Of a stretch of DNA of 64,000 bases, positions 48,036 through 61,983 are shown piece after piece. The DNA comes from Glossina fuscipes. Its lineage: Eukaryota; Arthropoda; Insecta; Diptera; Glossinidae. The position numbers were made by a program, and so were the translations under genes. How positions within the stretch are numbered: position 1 is the first letter of the stretch; every line of letters starts with the position of its first letter. The stretch is taken from NCBI RefSeq assembly GCF_014805625.2, contig NW_023998414.1, positions 38,326,148 through 38,390,147 of the forward strand, in the 5' to 3' direction. Under the pieces are notes generated by a model. That model did no database searches. It was not told the origin of the DNA and saw only the letters and a list, made by a program, of their open reading frames with translations.

Positions 48036-48419
48036 AAACTGTCAATATAAAGCTATATATAGAGTCGTAGTTAGGAGGCAAACACGATCCCATTTTCTTA
48101 CATCTTATAGGTTAACATAGATCAGTTAGCATTAATGCCAAAGTTTTTACACGAATATCTTATATATCGAATTTTTGAGAGGACTCTTTCGTAATATCTG
48201 TCTGTCAATGAAATATATTTTTAGATTTGTTAAAGATATAAAAAAAAATTTAAAGAGAAGTAAAAAAACACTTTAGCGGATCACGGCTCATTACCCTGGG
48301 GTTGTTCATGATGATGCGGAAATATGGGAAATGCTCGAAATAGTAGTTCGATGCGAATCATCATCAATAAAATTCGTCTTTGGGCCAAAATACGTCAGTG
48401 ACAAAAATCGCGGACTGTA

Positions 48420-48510
48420 AGTTAAATGAAAAGACAGATGGACAGGAGCAAAGACGGACAGACAAGCTTAAATTGATTCAGCAAGTGATCCTGAATCGAT
48501 CGGTATAATT
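48420..48510 (+). mobile_element. Fragment of a GTCY-type dispersed repeat
   Basis: AGACGGACAGACAAGCTTAA, TTGATTCAGCAAGTGATC and CTGAATCGATCGGTATAA are shared with families A and B. Confidence 0.4.
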
Positions 48511-48566
48511 GAATGTGAGTGTATCTCAAGTCCCTCTGCGTCCTTCTTATATATATATATATATAT

Positions 48567-48966
48567 NNNNNNNNNNNNNNNNNNNNNNNNNNNNNNNNNN
48601 NNNNNNNNNNNNNNNNNNNNNNNNNNNNNNNNNNNNNNNNNNNNNNNNNNNNNNNNNNNNNNNNNNNNNNNNNNNNNNNNNNNNNNNNNNNNNNNNNNNN
48701 NNNNNNNNNNNNNNNNNNNNNNNNNNNNNNNNNNNNNNNNNNNNNNNNNNNNNNNNNNNNNNNNNNNNNNNNNNNNNNNNNNNNNNNNNNNNNNNNNNNN
48801 NNNNNNNNNNNNNNNNNNNNNNNNNNNNNNNNNNNNNNNNNNNNNNNNNNNNNNNNNNNNNNNNNNNNNNNNNNNNNNNNNNNNNNNNNNNNNNNNNNNN
48901 NNNNNNNNNNNNNNNNNNNNNNNNNNNNNNNNNNNNNNNNNNNNNNNNNNNNNNNNNNNNNNNNNN
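48567..48966. other. Assembly gap (400 N)
   Basis: Exactly 400 N. The 47 bases before it (48520-48566) and the 47 after it (48967-49013) are identical, TGTATCTCAAGTCCC... ending in a (TA)n run. The gap size is a round estimate, and the flanks may be one locus that failed to merge. Confidence 0.95.
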
Positions 48967-49013
48967 TGTATCTCAAGTCCCTCTGCGTCCTTCTTATATA
49001 TATATATATATAT

Positions 49014-49533
49014 GTTGTATTTAAGGTGGTGTAGGGTACAAAAATTAAAAAAATCTCTGTATTAGTAACTTGTCGTTCCAATATCTATAGTTATATTTCA
49101 ATATAAATTTGTTTGGGACGTTCGAGAGAGAAATGTTTTTCATCATCATATGAAGTGCGGGCAGCAGTCATAACTAATTTTTTTAATTTGTTTTCTTAAT
49201 TTTTTTTTTTTTTTTTTAGTTAAGCTTATATATAACTGTATAAATGTGTTTTGTATAAGATTCCTCAAAAGTGCGATGTGTTTCCATGTTTTCATTTTTG
49301 ACATACAATTAAATGAAATTCAGTTTAATAAAAGTCAAAATAAAAACGACTTTTGTATAAGATTCAAAAAAAAAAAAATATTAAAAAGGAAAAAAATATT
49401 TTTCTTTAATATTTTCACAATTATCTCAAAATATATAGCACTTAGCCAACAGCTTGATGACTTAGTTTTCATAAATTGTCATCTTTTTCTTTCAATAAAA
49501 AAAACATACGCTTCAAAAATAATTTAATTATTT

Positions 49534-49573
<40 letters not shown>

Positions 49574-50174
49574 TAGATGAATACGCTCAACTATGTGATC
49601 GTTGAAACGAAAAATGTTTATGCGGAAATTTTTTGACATTCATTTTCTTGGTTTGTTTGTTTAGATCACTTACGAGATATGTGCATTCTTTGCTTTAATA
49701 ATTTCCACACAATGTTTTTTTTTTTTTTTTTTTTTTTTTTTCATGTATTGTGATGATGTTCTCCAATTTGAGCTAAGCCACAACGTGAATAATGAAAATG
49801 GGCTCACGTTTACTCGTTTGGCCGGATAATTGCCCCCAAAAAAATGGTTAAATTTTTAACTATTACATAAAGATTAAGCTGACATCGGGCTAACAAGTAA
49901 ATTCATTTGTAAATCATGCGACAAAAGCTCTTTAGAACGTTGACGCACTGAAATCGACTACGTGCGACAACATGTTTTATTATTTATAAAACATATTTGT
50001 TACAATATCCGTAGCAATATCACAAGTGACATGCCCTGCTATTAAAGGACTGCATTGAATGCATTGTTCATCCAAATGTGATATAAATCATGACATTCGC
50101 GACCATATGATAGCTATAAGTTTTTTATGTATTTGTTTTTATCAAATCTTATACGGAGAGCGATGGTTGGGCCG

Positions 50175-50205
<31 letters not shown>

Positions 50206-51783
50206 GTTTTTGAATTCAAATGAAAAATCTGCTTATGTTTAATCAATTCGTCAGAATATTCAATCTAATGAATTATAAGTTGTTTATGTATTTATTGAAA
50301 ACAAAAAGTACTACATCTAAGTTGCTTCAAAATAACAGATATAAGAGATATGATAATAATATGAAAGCGGAATTGTTGTTGTTATATTTTAGTTGTACAA
50401 GTTCATTATATTAAATTGAGAAAAAGAGTATTTTTCTCGAAATACTGCCCATCGCTAGAGAAACGTACTGTTGCTCTTTTAAGACAAAACGGCCATCGAA
50501 GCATTGCTTAGCGAGGTCATGTTCAATCGATGCAACGAAGTGATAAGCAGAAGGATTCGAGTTTCGTGCAATGGTTTTATTCTATGTGGGGGGATGGACG
50601 GATGTCATACAAAAAAAAAAAAAAAGAAAAAAAGGACCTTGTGTTGTATACTTTGGTATTTCGCTCTGTTTTTGGAAAAAGCGAGCTGCTCGATTAATAG
50701 CGTTTCGTCGTCACGACTATTTAATAGCTAACCGCAGATTGCGTCATTCTTATCACACGACACTATCCCACAGAATATTGTCGTGCTGTCAAAGCGATTC
50801 ACTCGCACGCATAATACTATGCCGGAAGTTACCTATAAATTTTCACGCCACACAAAATCGATCCACTTTTCATACGACATGAAAGACTTTCTTCTTTTTT
50901 TGCAATCTTTCGAACAAAGAAAAATGCTATGAACGAATAATGCTCGACCCGATTTTTGTTATTCGAAAAAGTATTTTTGCATTGCGACAACACATATTGC
51001 CCGAATGCTTATTATTATTGCCAGTTGTCCAAACTATAAAAAAAGAAAAGAAAGAAAGACAACTTCAGACAAGTACGTGACATTCGAGCAGCCTGTGGCC
51101 AAATTCCGCTTTCATATTCATATATGTAGTGAAAATTATTTAGCATTTGAGTTGAGATGCGTTAATAATGCTTCGTTTGGCATTTTGACTAATTTTTTGG
51201 CTAAATTTCAAATGAATACTACGTGCGCGAACAGCGTTCGAATTCGTTGCATAAAACATTTCGAAATTTTCAATTCTCAAGATTGCTTCGGCCAGATAGA
51301 TGTAGAATGCCGACAAGTCGACTAAGGTTTTTAATTGTTTATTTTAATTTTAAATATTTTGAAAATATCTCCAACGAAAAAAAAAAAAAACGCTTAATTG
51401 AATTTCTTTAATACCGCGTGAATATTAATATTTATTTAGGTTCGTTTAAATTTAGCGTAGCCACTTGTTTTTTTTTTTTTTTAATTTATTTATTTATTTA
51501 TTTATTTATTTTTTTTTTACACTTATCCATTTAGTTTCAATGAAAAGCCATAAAATTTCTCAACACCTTCGGAGCAAAAATAATTGATTTAAAAATGCGG
51601 TTACACGGGAAGAATTTGGCCGACCAATAGTTGGCGCTACACTTTTCCCCTTTTTTAAATATTTACTCTATATTTATATATATAAATGTATATATATATA
51701 TATATGCTGATCATATATGTACATAATAATTGATATATATATATATATTGATCATACACATATATATGTGTAATCATCGTTAT
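49014..51783. other. Non-coding with simple repeats
   Basis: (TTA)n at 49536-49568, T-runs near 49202-49219 and 49713-49741, (TTTA)n near 51486-51510. No exon recognised; the longest open frames here (up to about 106 codons, 50500-51325) show no family resemblance and no splice structure. Confidence 0.5.
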
Positions 51784-51842
51784 ATATATATTGATCGGTT
51801 GTATTATACACATATATCTGAATTTTGTCATATTGTGAAAAT

Positions 51843-51880
<38 letters not shown>

Positions 51881-51925
51881 ATCGGTTGTATTATGCACAT
51901 ATCTCTGAATTTTGGCATAAGGCGT
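51784..51925. repeat. Tandem duplication, 87-bp period, TA-rich
   Basis: TTGATCGGTTGTATTAT followed by CACATAT and CTGAATTTTG occurs at 51791 and 51878, with (TA)n between the copies. Confidence 0.8.
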
Positions 51926-52164
51926 AAGCTATGCTAAGCTGGCAAGCATGAATTCATTAACAGATACCAACCAACAGGTGTTGCGACAGCATGTCCTTAG
52001 CTGTACTAGTAAAGTATTTCAATTTTTGGCCGATTCATTTCCGATTTCATGTGTAGCTTTATAATGATGTAAATGAATTTACGAAAAAGTTTTTTACACT
52101 ATTTAGCCCCCAAAAAAATAAAAAATGGTGCACTATTTGCGAAACAAGGACATATTAAATTTGT

Positions 52165-52350
52165 GCGGATGTAAGCAACACCGACCTATTCAGAATCAGA
52201 AGTTTGTCTGCCGGTCTGTCAATCTATCTGCTTTGCATTCTTGTGTTCAATCTATAGACTACAAGTTTTGTGATATGCATTTTGACCGAAGGACAAACAC
52301 TGTTAACAATGTTTTGCATCCAATTAGTTTTTTCACCTTTCAAATAACTG
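52165..52350 (+). mobile_element. Family A fragment
   Basis: TTCAGAATCAGAAGTTTGTC, CTGCCGGTCTGTC, TTGTGTTCAATCTATAGACT and GACCGAAGGACAAACACTGT are in family A order. Confidence 0.6.
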
Positions 52351-54479
52351 TAGGGCGGTGTAGATGTAGTTTAGTGCTGTGTGGTCTGTGACCCGCTATA
52401 ATATTTTTACTTGTTTTAGTAAAAGTTTCTTGTAAAAGTGGCTCAATCCAAAAACTTGAGTCAATCAAACACTTAAGATAAGTTAGCGTGTCTGACGAGT
52501 TCCACATTCGAAGTATAGTTTCGAGAAAAATGTGATTAAACTTGTAACTGATAGTAGCATTAAATATAGTTGTGTTTAGTGATCCCACGGAAGATATTGA
52601 ATATTTGAGTATTACGGGATCATTTAAAAGAATATAAATATTGCAAAAAAAAAAAAACAAAAAAAAAAAATGCATAAAATGTCATAATTTTTTAAGACCG
52701 ATTATTAGAAATTTCATTACTTTGTGGCTATGCAAAATTCGTTGAAGCGTAAAAGACTTTTTCCTTTTTTAATATATATATATATATATGCATATAAGCA
52801 TATGCATTAGTTATGAATCTATCGTCTTGTAATAATATTATTGTAAAAGCTTTTTGGCAGCGATTTCTTTTTCAAAAGGTAATAAAAATTTATTTATTAT
52901 TAATCATTTTATCATAAACAAACACTTATAAAAGTGTTAGATATGAATATCTGATATCTATATATATATATATGTGTGTGTGGGTGTGCATATTATTATA
53001 AATAATGCATTGAAAAATAAAATGAGAAGAACGTATTTACTTTAAATATGGAACACTCAGACGCAATAAAATGCTAAATATAAGATAATTTATCCAATTT
53101 CAAAAACAAATCAGATGAAATTCTTTAAATCAATCTTCTTAAGTTCATTCTATTCTATTTTGCTAAAGATGAATAATTATTTTATATTAGGTAAGTACAC
53201 TACACTACATGCAGAAAGCATACATACATATAAGCTGAAAATGTGTTTGATTTTTTTACCTTCACATGCGGTCGCATACCTTTTAACGCAAAAATACATT
53301 TTCTCATAACGAAAATATTGTGACATTTTGTGCCAAATAAATCTATACAAAAATTTCGGTTTCAACAAAGATTGATAAACTTTTTCCTTAAACAAGTTGT
53401 TATTCATGCAATATAGAGATTTTGATACATATGTATATATGTATATATGTAGATATTCTTTTACACATTCTACATATTCTTCTATATCTCGATAATCGAG
53501 GCATAAGGGATATACCAGATTAGTCATATTTAGAAACATTTGCTGAATGCTTCAGGTTAGAAATTGTGGGTCAACCTAATGATACTTCTTCATCAATGCA
53601 CCCGTCATTGTCCGTTATTGAAACTAAAGTAATGCTAAAGACTGACATAAAAATTCTTATAGGTTAAAATATTAGATCAAGTTTGCGAAATGACCACAAT
53701 TTGCCCACAAATGCGTGCGTAATATATTGTTATTAGCTAAAGCCACCTAAACGGTTGGAATAAAAATTTCCAAAATCGATCGACTGCTGCCGAGTCTCCG
53801 CTTATCAAGATACAATATTCCACCAACGTCAACGTTACTGTTGTGATCTGCTACATCTCAGATATATGTTCGTGGTTCAGCAACTATTGTTGCTACAATT
53901 TTCATATTCCGTAACGATAACGATCGACAATGGTATTCATTGAGAGCATTGCACTTTCGACTATGGATGATTTTATGTAGTTGTCAAAAAAAATTTCTAT
54001 CATATTTAGTTGTCTTTTTTTGAAATCTTTGCAACTTTGGGGAAGTGACAATAATAATAGATAAAGGCGAAAAAAGGTGGTGTATACTCTGCCTTATACA
54101 CTGACAGTTTTAACGAACTTTTGATTAATTATATGTTTTTTTTTTTTTTTGCATTTTTCGTTATAAAATCATAATGAATGCATCAGAAAGTCAAATATCG
54201 TTATTATTCATCTGACTTTTTTTTTTTGTAGACATCTAAAACAAAAACAATCAATAAATAAATAAAAAAAAGCATTTTTATTTTTGAATAAAAAAAAAAA
54301 GAAAAGCGACGAATACACCATACAAGCATTCTTTCATATAACTCGAACATTACATTGCATGAAAATTTATCGTAAAGAGCGTAACTGATAGGGACTTTCT
54401 TATAAATTATAATAATCTAGAGCCTTATCTGCCATTCCGTGATACGTAGCTGATAAGAGATGTATGCCTATCAAGATTG
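52351..54479. other. Non-coding, nothing recognised
   Basis: (TA)n near 52774-52790 and 52959-52972. TTTATATTAG|GTAAGT at 53181-53196 looks like a zero-length exon junction. No coding exon recognised. Confidence 0.5.
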
Positions 54480-54995
54480 CAAGTATTGGAAATATTTGAA
54501 ATAAGAATACTTGGAGTGAATTTTGAATGCAGACCGACAGACGGGCAAACGAGCAGATGGTTGCGCTTAGGTCAAGAATTTATGTAATACTGTGGAGCTT
54601 TTGAAGCTTGCTTCTACGACGGTCTGGTATTGAAAAAAAAAAAATTAAATTTTAATGCACCATAATATTGAGTAGGCGGGGTTAATGTTTTCCATTTTTG
54701 TACAGTGTGCTAGAGCATTGCAAGTAATGTGCAAAAACAAATTTTTCTCAGTTCTCAGTTGGCGTGGCGGTATGGGCGTGTCCTTCCACCGACTTGGCTC
54801 GCTTTCAATAACAACCTGCATGAAAGAGCTTTCAATGTTTCCGCCAAATTTGAAGTCGATAGTTTCAGACGGACAGACGGACATACTTAAATCAATTCGG
54901 AATTTGATGCTGGTTGCGTCGTCTCTGCAGTTTCCTGCTGAGCGTTGCAAAAGTTTTGACATAATACTCATATACCCCTCGTCCATCGGTGATGC
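54480..54995 (+). mobile_element. Family B repeat, tail plus second copy
   Basis: The tail of one copy (to about 54635, ending in an A-run) is followed directly by a longer copy starting ACCATAATATTGAGTAGGCG and running through CCAAATTTGAAGTCGATAGT, CAGACGGACAGACGGACATA, GCGTTGCAAAAGTTTTGACA and CCCTCGTCCATCGGTGATG. Confidence 0.7.
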
Positions 54996-55730
54996 GAATA
55001 ATCGGCAAGAAAATGACCGTAAAAAATACTCATTTATATGCTTTTACATATCACTCGCTCGATTTGGGCCATTTCCAATGTACCAAAACTTGTGTGCAAA
55101 AACTTGTAACGATTTTGCCCAATTTTAAGCCGATATTTCACAACTCGAAGATGTTTACCCCTCTTGATAATGTTTATATAAAAATATATTAGATGGGTTC
55201 TTGGGTATTCTAAATTATATCTGTATACGTTTTTCAAATGTTCTTCTGGCACGGTGGCAGATATGTCCCAGATATCTTATAATTGAATGAGAACGAAGTT
55301 TCTACATCATTATTTTAGAGTTTTGATAGCTGCACTTGTTCTCTTCAGAGATCTCGATCATTTTCTCGCAATCTCTCCCCGGAAATTGCAATAAAAGCTT
55401 AAAATTTTCTACAGCAGCTTCAGTGATTTCGAAGAATTGGAATCGATGACGTATTCTATATGAGAAAATTAATATTAGTGATTAAAGTAAATGCAATAAT
55501 GTTTAATATCGACAGACATGTTACCATACAATCAATTATTTCGTATTCATTTATTTTTTTTTATATAAGATTTTAGAAAATCTTTTTTAGCTCCATCTTT
55601 ACAAATACTGACTATAGGCATCCACTGTGCATATACATTAGATGAGCTAACATTCTCATATGAATTAAATGCCTCATTTAAAATATCAACGTTAGGTGAA
55701 GCATCATAAATAACCGCAATCGTATAAATC

Positions 55731-55764
<34 letters not shown>

Positions 55765-57229
55765 GTGTGTATGTGTGTGAAAATAAATCTATGAGTATAA
55801 GCGGCAACAGCAAATATTGTATAACAATTCAATTAAAAAAAAAAAAAAAGAAAAAAAAAGGAAAAAAAAAAAAAAAAAAAAGATCAAGCATATTGTTTAC
55901 ATTACAACCAGAGCTGTTTGGCAACGGCGAAAAACGAAAGCAATATATAAGCGAACGCATATGGATTTATTAAGTGTGCGAATTTACTCATGTTGAGATT
56001 TTTAGAGGCACAGATGAAATGTAAATAGCTGCAAATATTTACTTCGGTTCTCTATGATCATTCAATCGTAATTTTCCCACTTTTTGCTTGTGAATTTAAA
56101 ATCTATATTACACGTTAATTTGCAAAGCAGTCCAAGTCAATTTTTTTTTTTTTTTTTTTTTTTATATTTATATATGTGCATTTTTATATATGCATATTTT
56201 TTTATTTTATATTATGCCTCTAGCTTAATGTTATAGATTCATTTGTCATTGATCGATGTTTTTAAATAGCAGGATATTTTCAACTCATGTATCTATGGTC
56301 TAGTCATCAAAGAAAGCCATTTGTTCAATCAGCTGTGAAATAATGGATTTTTGTTGAAATCCTTTTTGCTTCTGAATTGTGGCAAAGCATGACATTATTG
56401 CTGCAAATAATCTATCTTTACATGTTAAAACAAGAATTTTGTTTTGTGGTTCCGTTCTTAGCAAACACAGCATTCATTATCTTGATGTTTCAGGGAACAA
56501 TGTGTAATTAATGTATAGTATCCCTTTGTGTATGTGTGTGTGTGTGTGTGCGTGTATGTTTATCTGTACAGAATTTTTTCAAATATTAATCGCATCCACT
56601 TGGCTCGTCCCCATTCAATCGAAGATCGTCTAATACACTTTTGCTGGTTCGTGAATTCATTTGATCCTATTAACACACTGACTGCAGTGTTTTTTTCTAA
56701 TAGCTTGTGCGCTCATACACATCACACAAATTTTCATACTCATAATAATGAGGAAATTTGATGAGAAAGTCCGACAATGATTAACTGGTTAAGCTACGGT
56801 AAAGGAAAGAGTAAACTTCGCCTAGATTACAATTCAAATCGGCTATGATATCAATCGGACTAAGGTATTTGAAGTTTTGAAAATTTTATGTTATATAACA
56901 AGTATCAATGTTTTTTCATGCTTCTAACAAGCACAGAGAGCGTTCGGTGTTTATAACTGTCAAAGAAATATTAATTAACAGATCAATTTCAAATTTAATC
57001 GCCATATATAGTAGTTATTTTGAAGCAATAACTGTCATCAATATGCCAAATCAGTTACTTCTGAAACTATTTCAACTTGTATATAGAATATGTGAGAATT
57101 TCTTAGTTCAAATGACGATGATGATGATGATGATGACAATGGTAATGATCATGCATTGAGTACATACTCGCGAGAAGTCATTACAATGAATTCTAAATAC
57201 TTTAGTTTCAAATCATTTCAAGATTAAAA
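54996..57229. other. Non-coding with simple repeats
   Basis: (TA)n near 55730-55765, A-runs at 55835-55881, T-run 56141-56163, (TG)n near 56531-56556, (GAT)n near 57115-57136. No exon recognised. Confidence 0.55.
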
Positions 57230-57236
57230 AATGAGA

Positions 57237-57463
<227 letters not shown>

Positions 57464-59614
57464 ATAGAGATAGAGTAGATGCACATATTATATAATAACT
57501 ATAAGAATGAAGTTAAATTATTTTCTTTATTAACGATCCATATGCTTATACATATCTTTTAAATAAATATTAATTTATTTGCGTCAGAAATGTAAATGAG
57601 CCGATGCGCAATGCTTTGTGTGCTTTCCTCAGCCTGTACAAATTGCATACATTAAACGTTCAATTATTTCAATTTACTTCAAGTGAATGTTCTTCATTCA
57701 TATTAATAATTACTTAAGAAGTGTTTTGAAATGTTTTTCAATATAAATACAAAATTTTACTAATTCTCACAAGAGCTGCCGGAAGACGAAATAAATTGAT
57801 TTTACCGGAATGTAAATATATACATTTATATATATATATATATATATCTGTATTCTATATATATATATATATATGGTGTTGTCTATTTATTGTTAGTCGA
57901 AAATAATGAGGCAATAAGCACTCACTTCATAAAGTGTTTCGTAACCGGCCGCGATTCATTTATTTAGAGAAAACTCAATTTTTTCAGTTAACACTTAATT
58001 GCTTTCTATTTCAATTCTATAAAACAACTCTAGCTTACACTTACTTTTTACATCCTCCAAGTATTTCTACAAGATTGACATTAAACAAAAACTATTACTG
58101 ATTCTACATATCCTTACGTACTACTTATAGGAATAGTGGCACGATAATAACGAACCTTTCATAACATTTATATATTAAATCAGTTGATTGGAAACTTGAT
58201 TATATTCGTTCGTTTAATTCACTTGGCGATCGGTCTCTTGCTCGATTTCTTGATCGCACATATATTGCGATGTAGAGTAAAGATAGCATTGAGTTTCTTC
58301 ACTACATTCCATAGATGAAGATCACATTTACAAACGCGTTCTTATTATGCAATAGATTGGAACAAATTCGAAAAAAAATGTTAACTAAATTTTTAGCTCC
58401 CGGCAGTGTTGCAATAGTTTCAACAACTTACCGCCAAGATCGTCGGCAATTAAACAAATCAGTTATGATGGCTGTTGAATTGAAATTCTAGACTAAGGTC
58501 TTATTAATAAAATGCTTTTATTATTATGAAATCAGTGGATTTCAATTATGAGTAAAAGCCTGGCGCTCCAACGAAGCTAAGTTGCAAAAAAGCCTATCAA
58601 CTATCAAGGCCCCGTATAGTATATTTATTAGTTTAAATATATACAAGACCATCTATATATATACCCGGCAGTATATTAAGGAAAGTGCCACCGGAGAAAT
58701 ATTGTGAAAGTCTTAAGTCATCCACATTCTTTTGCTTGCTTTACTCCCTTAACAGGGAATTATGTGTGTTCAAAACGCTTAATCAGTGCACGCTTAATAA
58801 ATTCAAAAATGAATTCAAGTAAGGTTAAGATCTGCATCGGTAGTTATCATTAAACTAAAATCAGATAAATAAGGGATTCATTTTCTCTCCTCTTCAAGTA
58901 ATCATTATCGTATCAAATGTACACTTATGCCAGTATGTCTGCCCGCCCGTAAACTTTACGCTTTAGATTAATTCGATAAGTTGAATGGTATTTAACATTC
59001 ATCTTAAGATGAACATAGTTGGTCTACATTTTTCATTATACATTAAGTTAGGCTTTTTTAAAAGGTGTACAAATAAGTTCTATATATACATATAGATATA
59101 TGTATATATATATACATATATGTATATATATATACATATAGATATATGTAGATATATGTATATATATCTACATTTTTTTTTTTTTTTTCTTATTCTTTTA
59201 ATAAAATTCAAATCTATTGAAAAAACACTCGATGCGAAGATGATCTTTGATCGGAACACTGAACTTATTTTTACGTCTAATATAATTGTTGTTAAGAGAC
59301 TTTTTTCAGACCTCTCCTCATCTCCAGCATAATATCTATTTTCTCTGATTTAGTCGTTTTGTTGTTTTAGTGATTTTTTTTTCTCCTTTTTTTGTTGTGT
59401 ATGAACGCATTATTTCTTTCGAAAATTGTTATAAATTTTCTCATTTTTCATTTTGTCTATAAACAGTTTTTATTAGCGTATAAAATATTAATCTCAACAT
59501 AATTTAGGTGTCAGAGCAATTTCAAAGGTCAGTGGTCTGAATGATTTACGACACTAAAGTAACACATTTGTCATTCATTTTCGATTATAAGTATGTGAAT
59601 AAATAGCCAGTTTT

Positions 59615-59652
<38 letters not shown>

Positions 59653-60485
59653 TAGGGTCAGGTATATATACATAAATTACACGCGCTAGAATTACATGGC
59701 AATGTATGTATACGTGTATATTTCATATGTATATATACAAATTTATATATATATGTATAGACATACGTATATATTATATATACATATATTGGACATCAAG
59801 GTATTCGATTGTTCTTCGATTGCCTATGACAAAAGATATGGGTAAGGGGTAATGAGTCGAAAGCGAAAGAGAAGCCTAACGAAATATCAGGATAGTTTTC
59901 CCTTCCGTTTCTTCAGCATTACAGAAGAGATGGAGAAGCAAGGAATAATTCAAGCCGTGCCCGAAAGACGTCCTATTTTTAATTACATTCACGAAGTCGT
60001 ACATTGATAATTTCAGGCTTCATGCTGCACGTGTTAAGCGATCAAGACGGCATTGTATGGATTGCTAGCGCCTCCTAGTTAATAATAACGCCGTTAGAGA
60101 ATTTCATCAACAAAAAGCGTTATAATATAATTAAATGCAGTTTTATAAGAAAAACAAAGACAGTATTGTTTTTTGCTTCATATTATATAGTTCTTCCCGA
60201 TCAGGAAACAATAGAATCCTACTCAACTGAGAGACACTATTCGTCTTGCCTTGCCTGCTCCCGGCATTTTGCCACTGTTGATTGCAAAGATTTTTAATTG
60301 TTGACATTTTGAAAAATTAATCCCTTATGGGCTATGGATAATTAGTCCATGTTATTCTTTTAATATATGGAAACCGTAATAGGTGTTTGCAGGTATTTTG
60401 ATCGCCAACATGATTAAGTAATGAGGAATAACACTGTACATAATGGTTAAATTCGATAACAATTTTCCAATTACTGAGTTATTCA
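57464..60485. other. Non-coding with TA microsatellites
   Basis: (TA)n at 57828-57847, 57858-57873, 59617-59650, and mixed TATA/CATA tracts at 59080-59172 and 59700-59790. No exon recognised. Confidence 0.55.
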
Positions 60486-61440
60486 GTGGACATAGACGCT
60501 AGTCATGGAACGCTCAAAATTGCATTTTCTTGTGGTGCTCGTGCTCCATTATACCTCGATTGTCGGCTTACGTTTTTACGGTCGAAAAGTGATGATTTTC
60601 CTGTCAATATCAAAGGACGACTTCAAGGAACAAAAAATTTCGAAGACTTATTGAGTGAAAATCTAGCTGAAACTAGAACTTGCGAGCAGTTTAGCAGGGT
60701 TTGTAGACGTTCAAATGCGATGAAATAGCTCGAAGAGTAGGGAAAATGGCTACCATGCGAATTGACTGTAAATGACATTACGAACCATTTCGACATCTGG
60801 GTTTCATTGTTTGCCAGGCAAAAAAGGAATAGCTTTCTGAGGCGTATTGCGATTGGCTATGAAAGGTGGATTTAACATGACAATCCGAAGCGCAAAAGCT
60901 GATGAGGTACGGAGGACACCGAATGGCCATAAAGGTTTGCTGTGCATATGGTGGAATCAGACGGGCCTAGTGACATCTGTTGCTGCAGCTGAGCAAATTA
61001 AACTAAGTAATCGTCATGCTCTCGCATGGCAACGCTAGGCGACACGTTGCAAGGATTAACAAGTCAAGGATACACTCCTGCCGCTGCCGTACTCATCAGA
61101 CACAGTACCTACTAATTAGCACTTGATAAGGTCGATGCAGCACAGCTTGGTTGACACGCGATTTCGAAGTGTTGAACGAGTGCGAAAAGTGGCCTATAAT
61201 TGAATCGCTGTTGCACCAATATCATTCTTCCGACCCGGTATCGCGAGGGTGCCAAAAAGATGGAAGAAAGTTATAGAAAATTTGGATCGGTATATGTTGT
61301 GCCAATTTCACTCAATAGATGTCTTTTTTAAATGAAAAAATGATCACAATACACGCAAGTACCTAATAGTATCTAAGTGTAAAGAAATCAATATATTCTC
61401 GCCTCCAATTTGGAGAGTTTTTAAGATATGTCCAAACCTT
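60486..61440 (+). mobile_element. Full-length but broken mariner transposon
   Basis: Transposase similarity runs along the whole segment in shifting frames. FEDLLSEN..TRTCEQFS lies in the helix-turn-helix region. GKWLPCEL is near 60749 (mariner WVPHEL). SFLRRIAIGYERWI then HDNPKRKS follows, with the first catalytic Asp changed to Tyr. Next come GLLCIWWNQTG near 60940, HGNARRHVAR near 61027 (second Asp changed to Gly) and YSSDTVP near 61089 (third Asp kept), and finally SFFRPGIARVPKRWKK near 61227. Three or more frameshifts and several stops are present. The 3' flank to 61440 matches the 43-kb copy. The element is dead. Confidence 0.88.
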
Positions 61441-61983
61441 ACTTATATTCGAGGTGTGACTTAATAAGTGAAAATTAAAAAACCAAAATTAGTTTTAACT
61501 ATATTTGTTGGTTTTCATACACTATTGCGTTGAACGAACAATTTTAAAATTAAGTTTACAAATTTATTTATTCATTTTTTTCTTAGCAAACTCTATTACA
61601 CTTAATATGTATGCACTTGTATTGTCTAATACGCTAACGCGATTATAAACTGGCTTGCGGTTGGAAAGCATCAATTGATTATATGAAATTATTCAAATAA
61701 TTTTAAAATGTTGTTACACAAGTATTATAAAAGCAATTTACAAAACATAATGGGTTGGATAATACTACTTGGCTGAATACTGAATAAAATCCATAATAGA
61801 AGCATTGACCTTTATTTTAAATTCATTGAACGCAATTAAAGTTGTTCATTATATCCCTGCCCTTTATAAATAAATAAACGAGTTATTCTTTTCAGATATG
61901 ATATCCATATTATGATGGAAAGATGTTTGAATAAAACATGTTGTTAAAAGGTTAATCACTCGTATCATTCATTATTATATGTA
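61441..61983. other. Non-coding, nothing recognised
   Basis: No exon or element recognised. Confidence 0.5.

Noticed and set aside
48422..49081. Open frames of 171-219 codons across the N gap
   Set aside because: They consist mostly of N and TA-repeat translation.
50504..51325. Cluster of 75-106-codon open frames
   Set aside because: No family resemblance, no consistent splice sites, contains an A-run; probably chance. Not excluded as a lineage-specific gene.
54685..55128. 147-codon plus-strand open frame
   Set aside because: It coincides with a family B dispersed repeat and matches non-coding copies elsewhere in the window.
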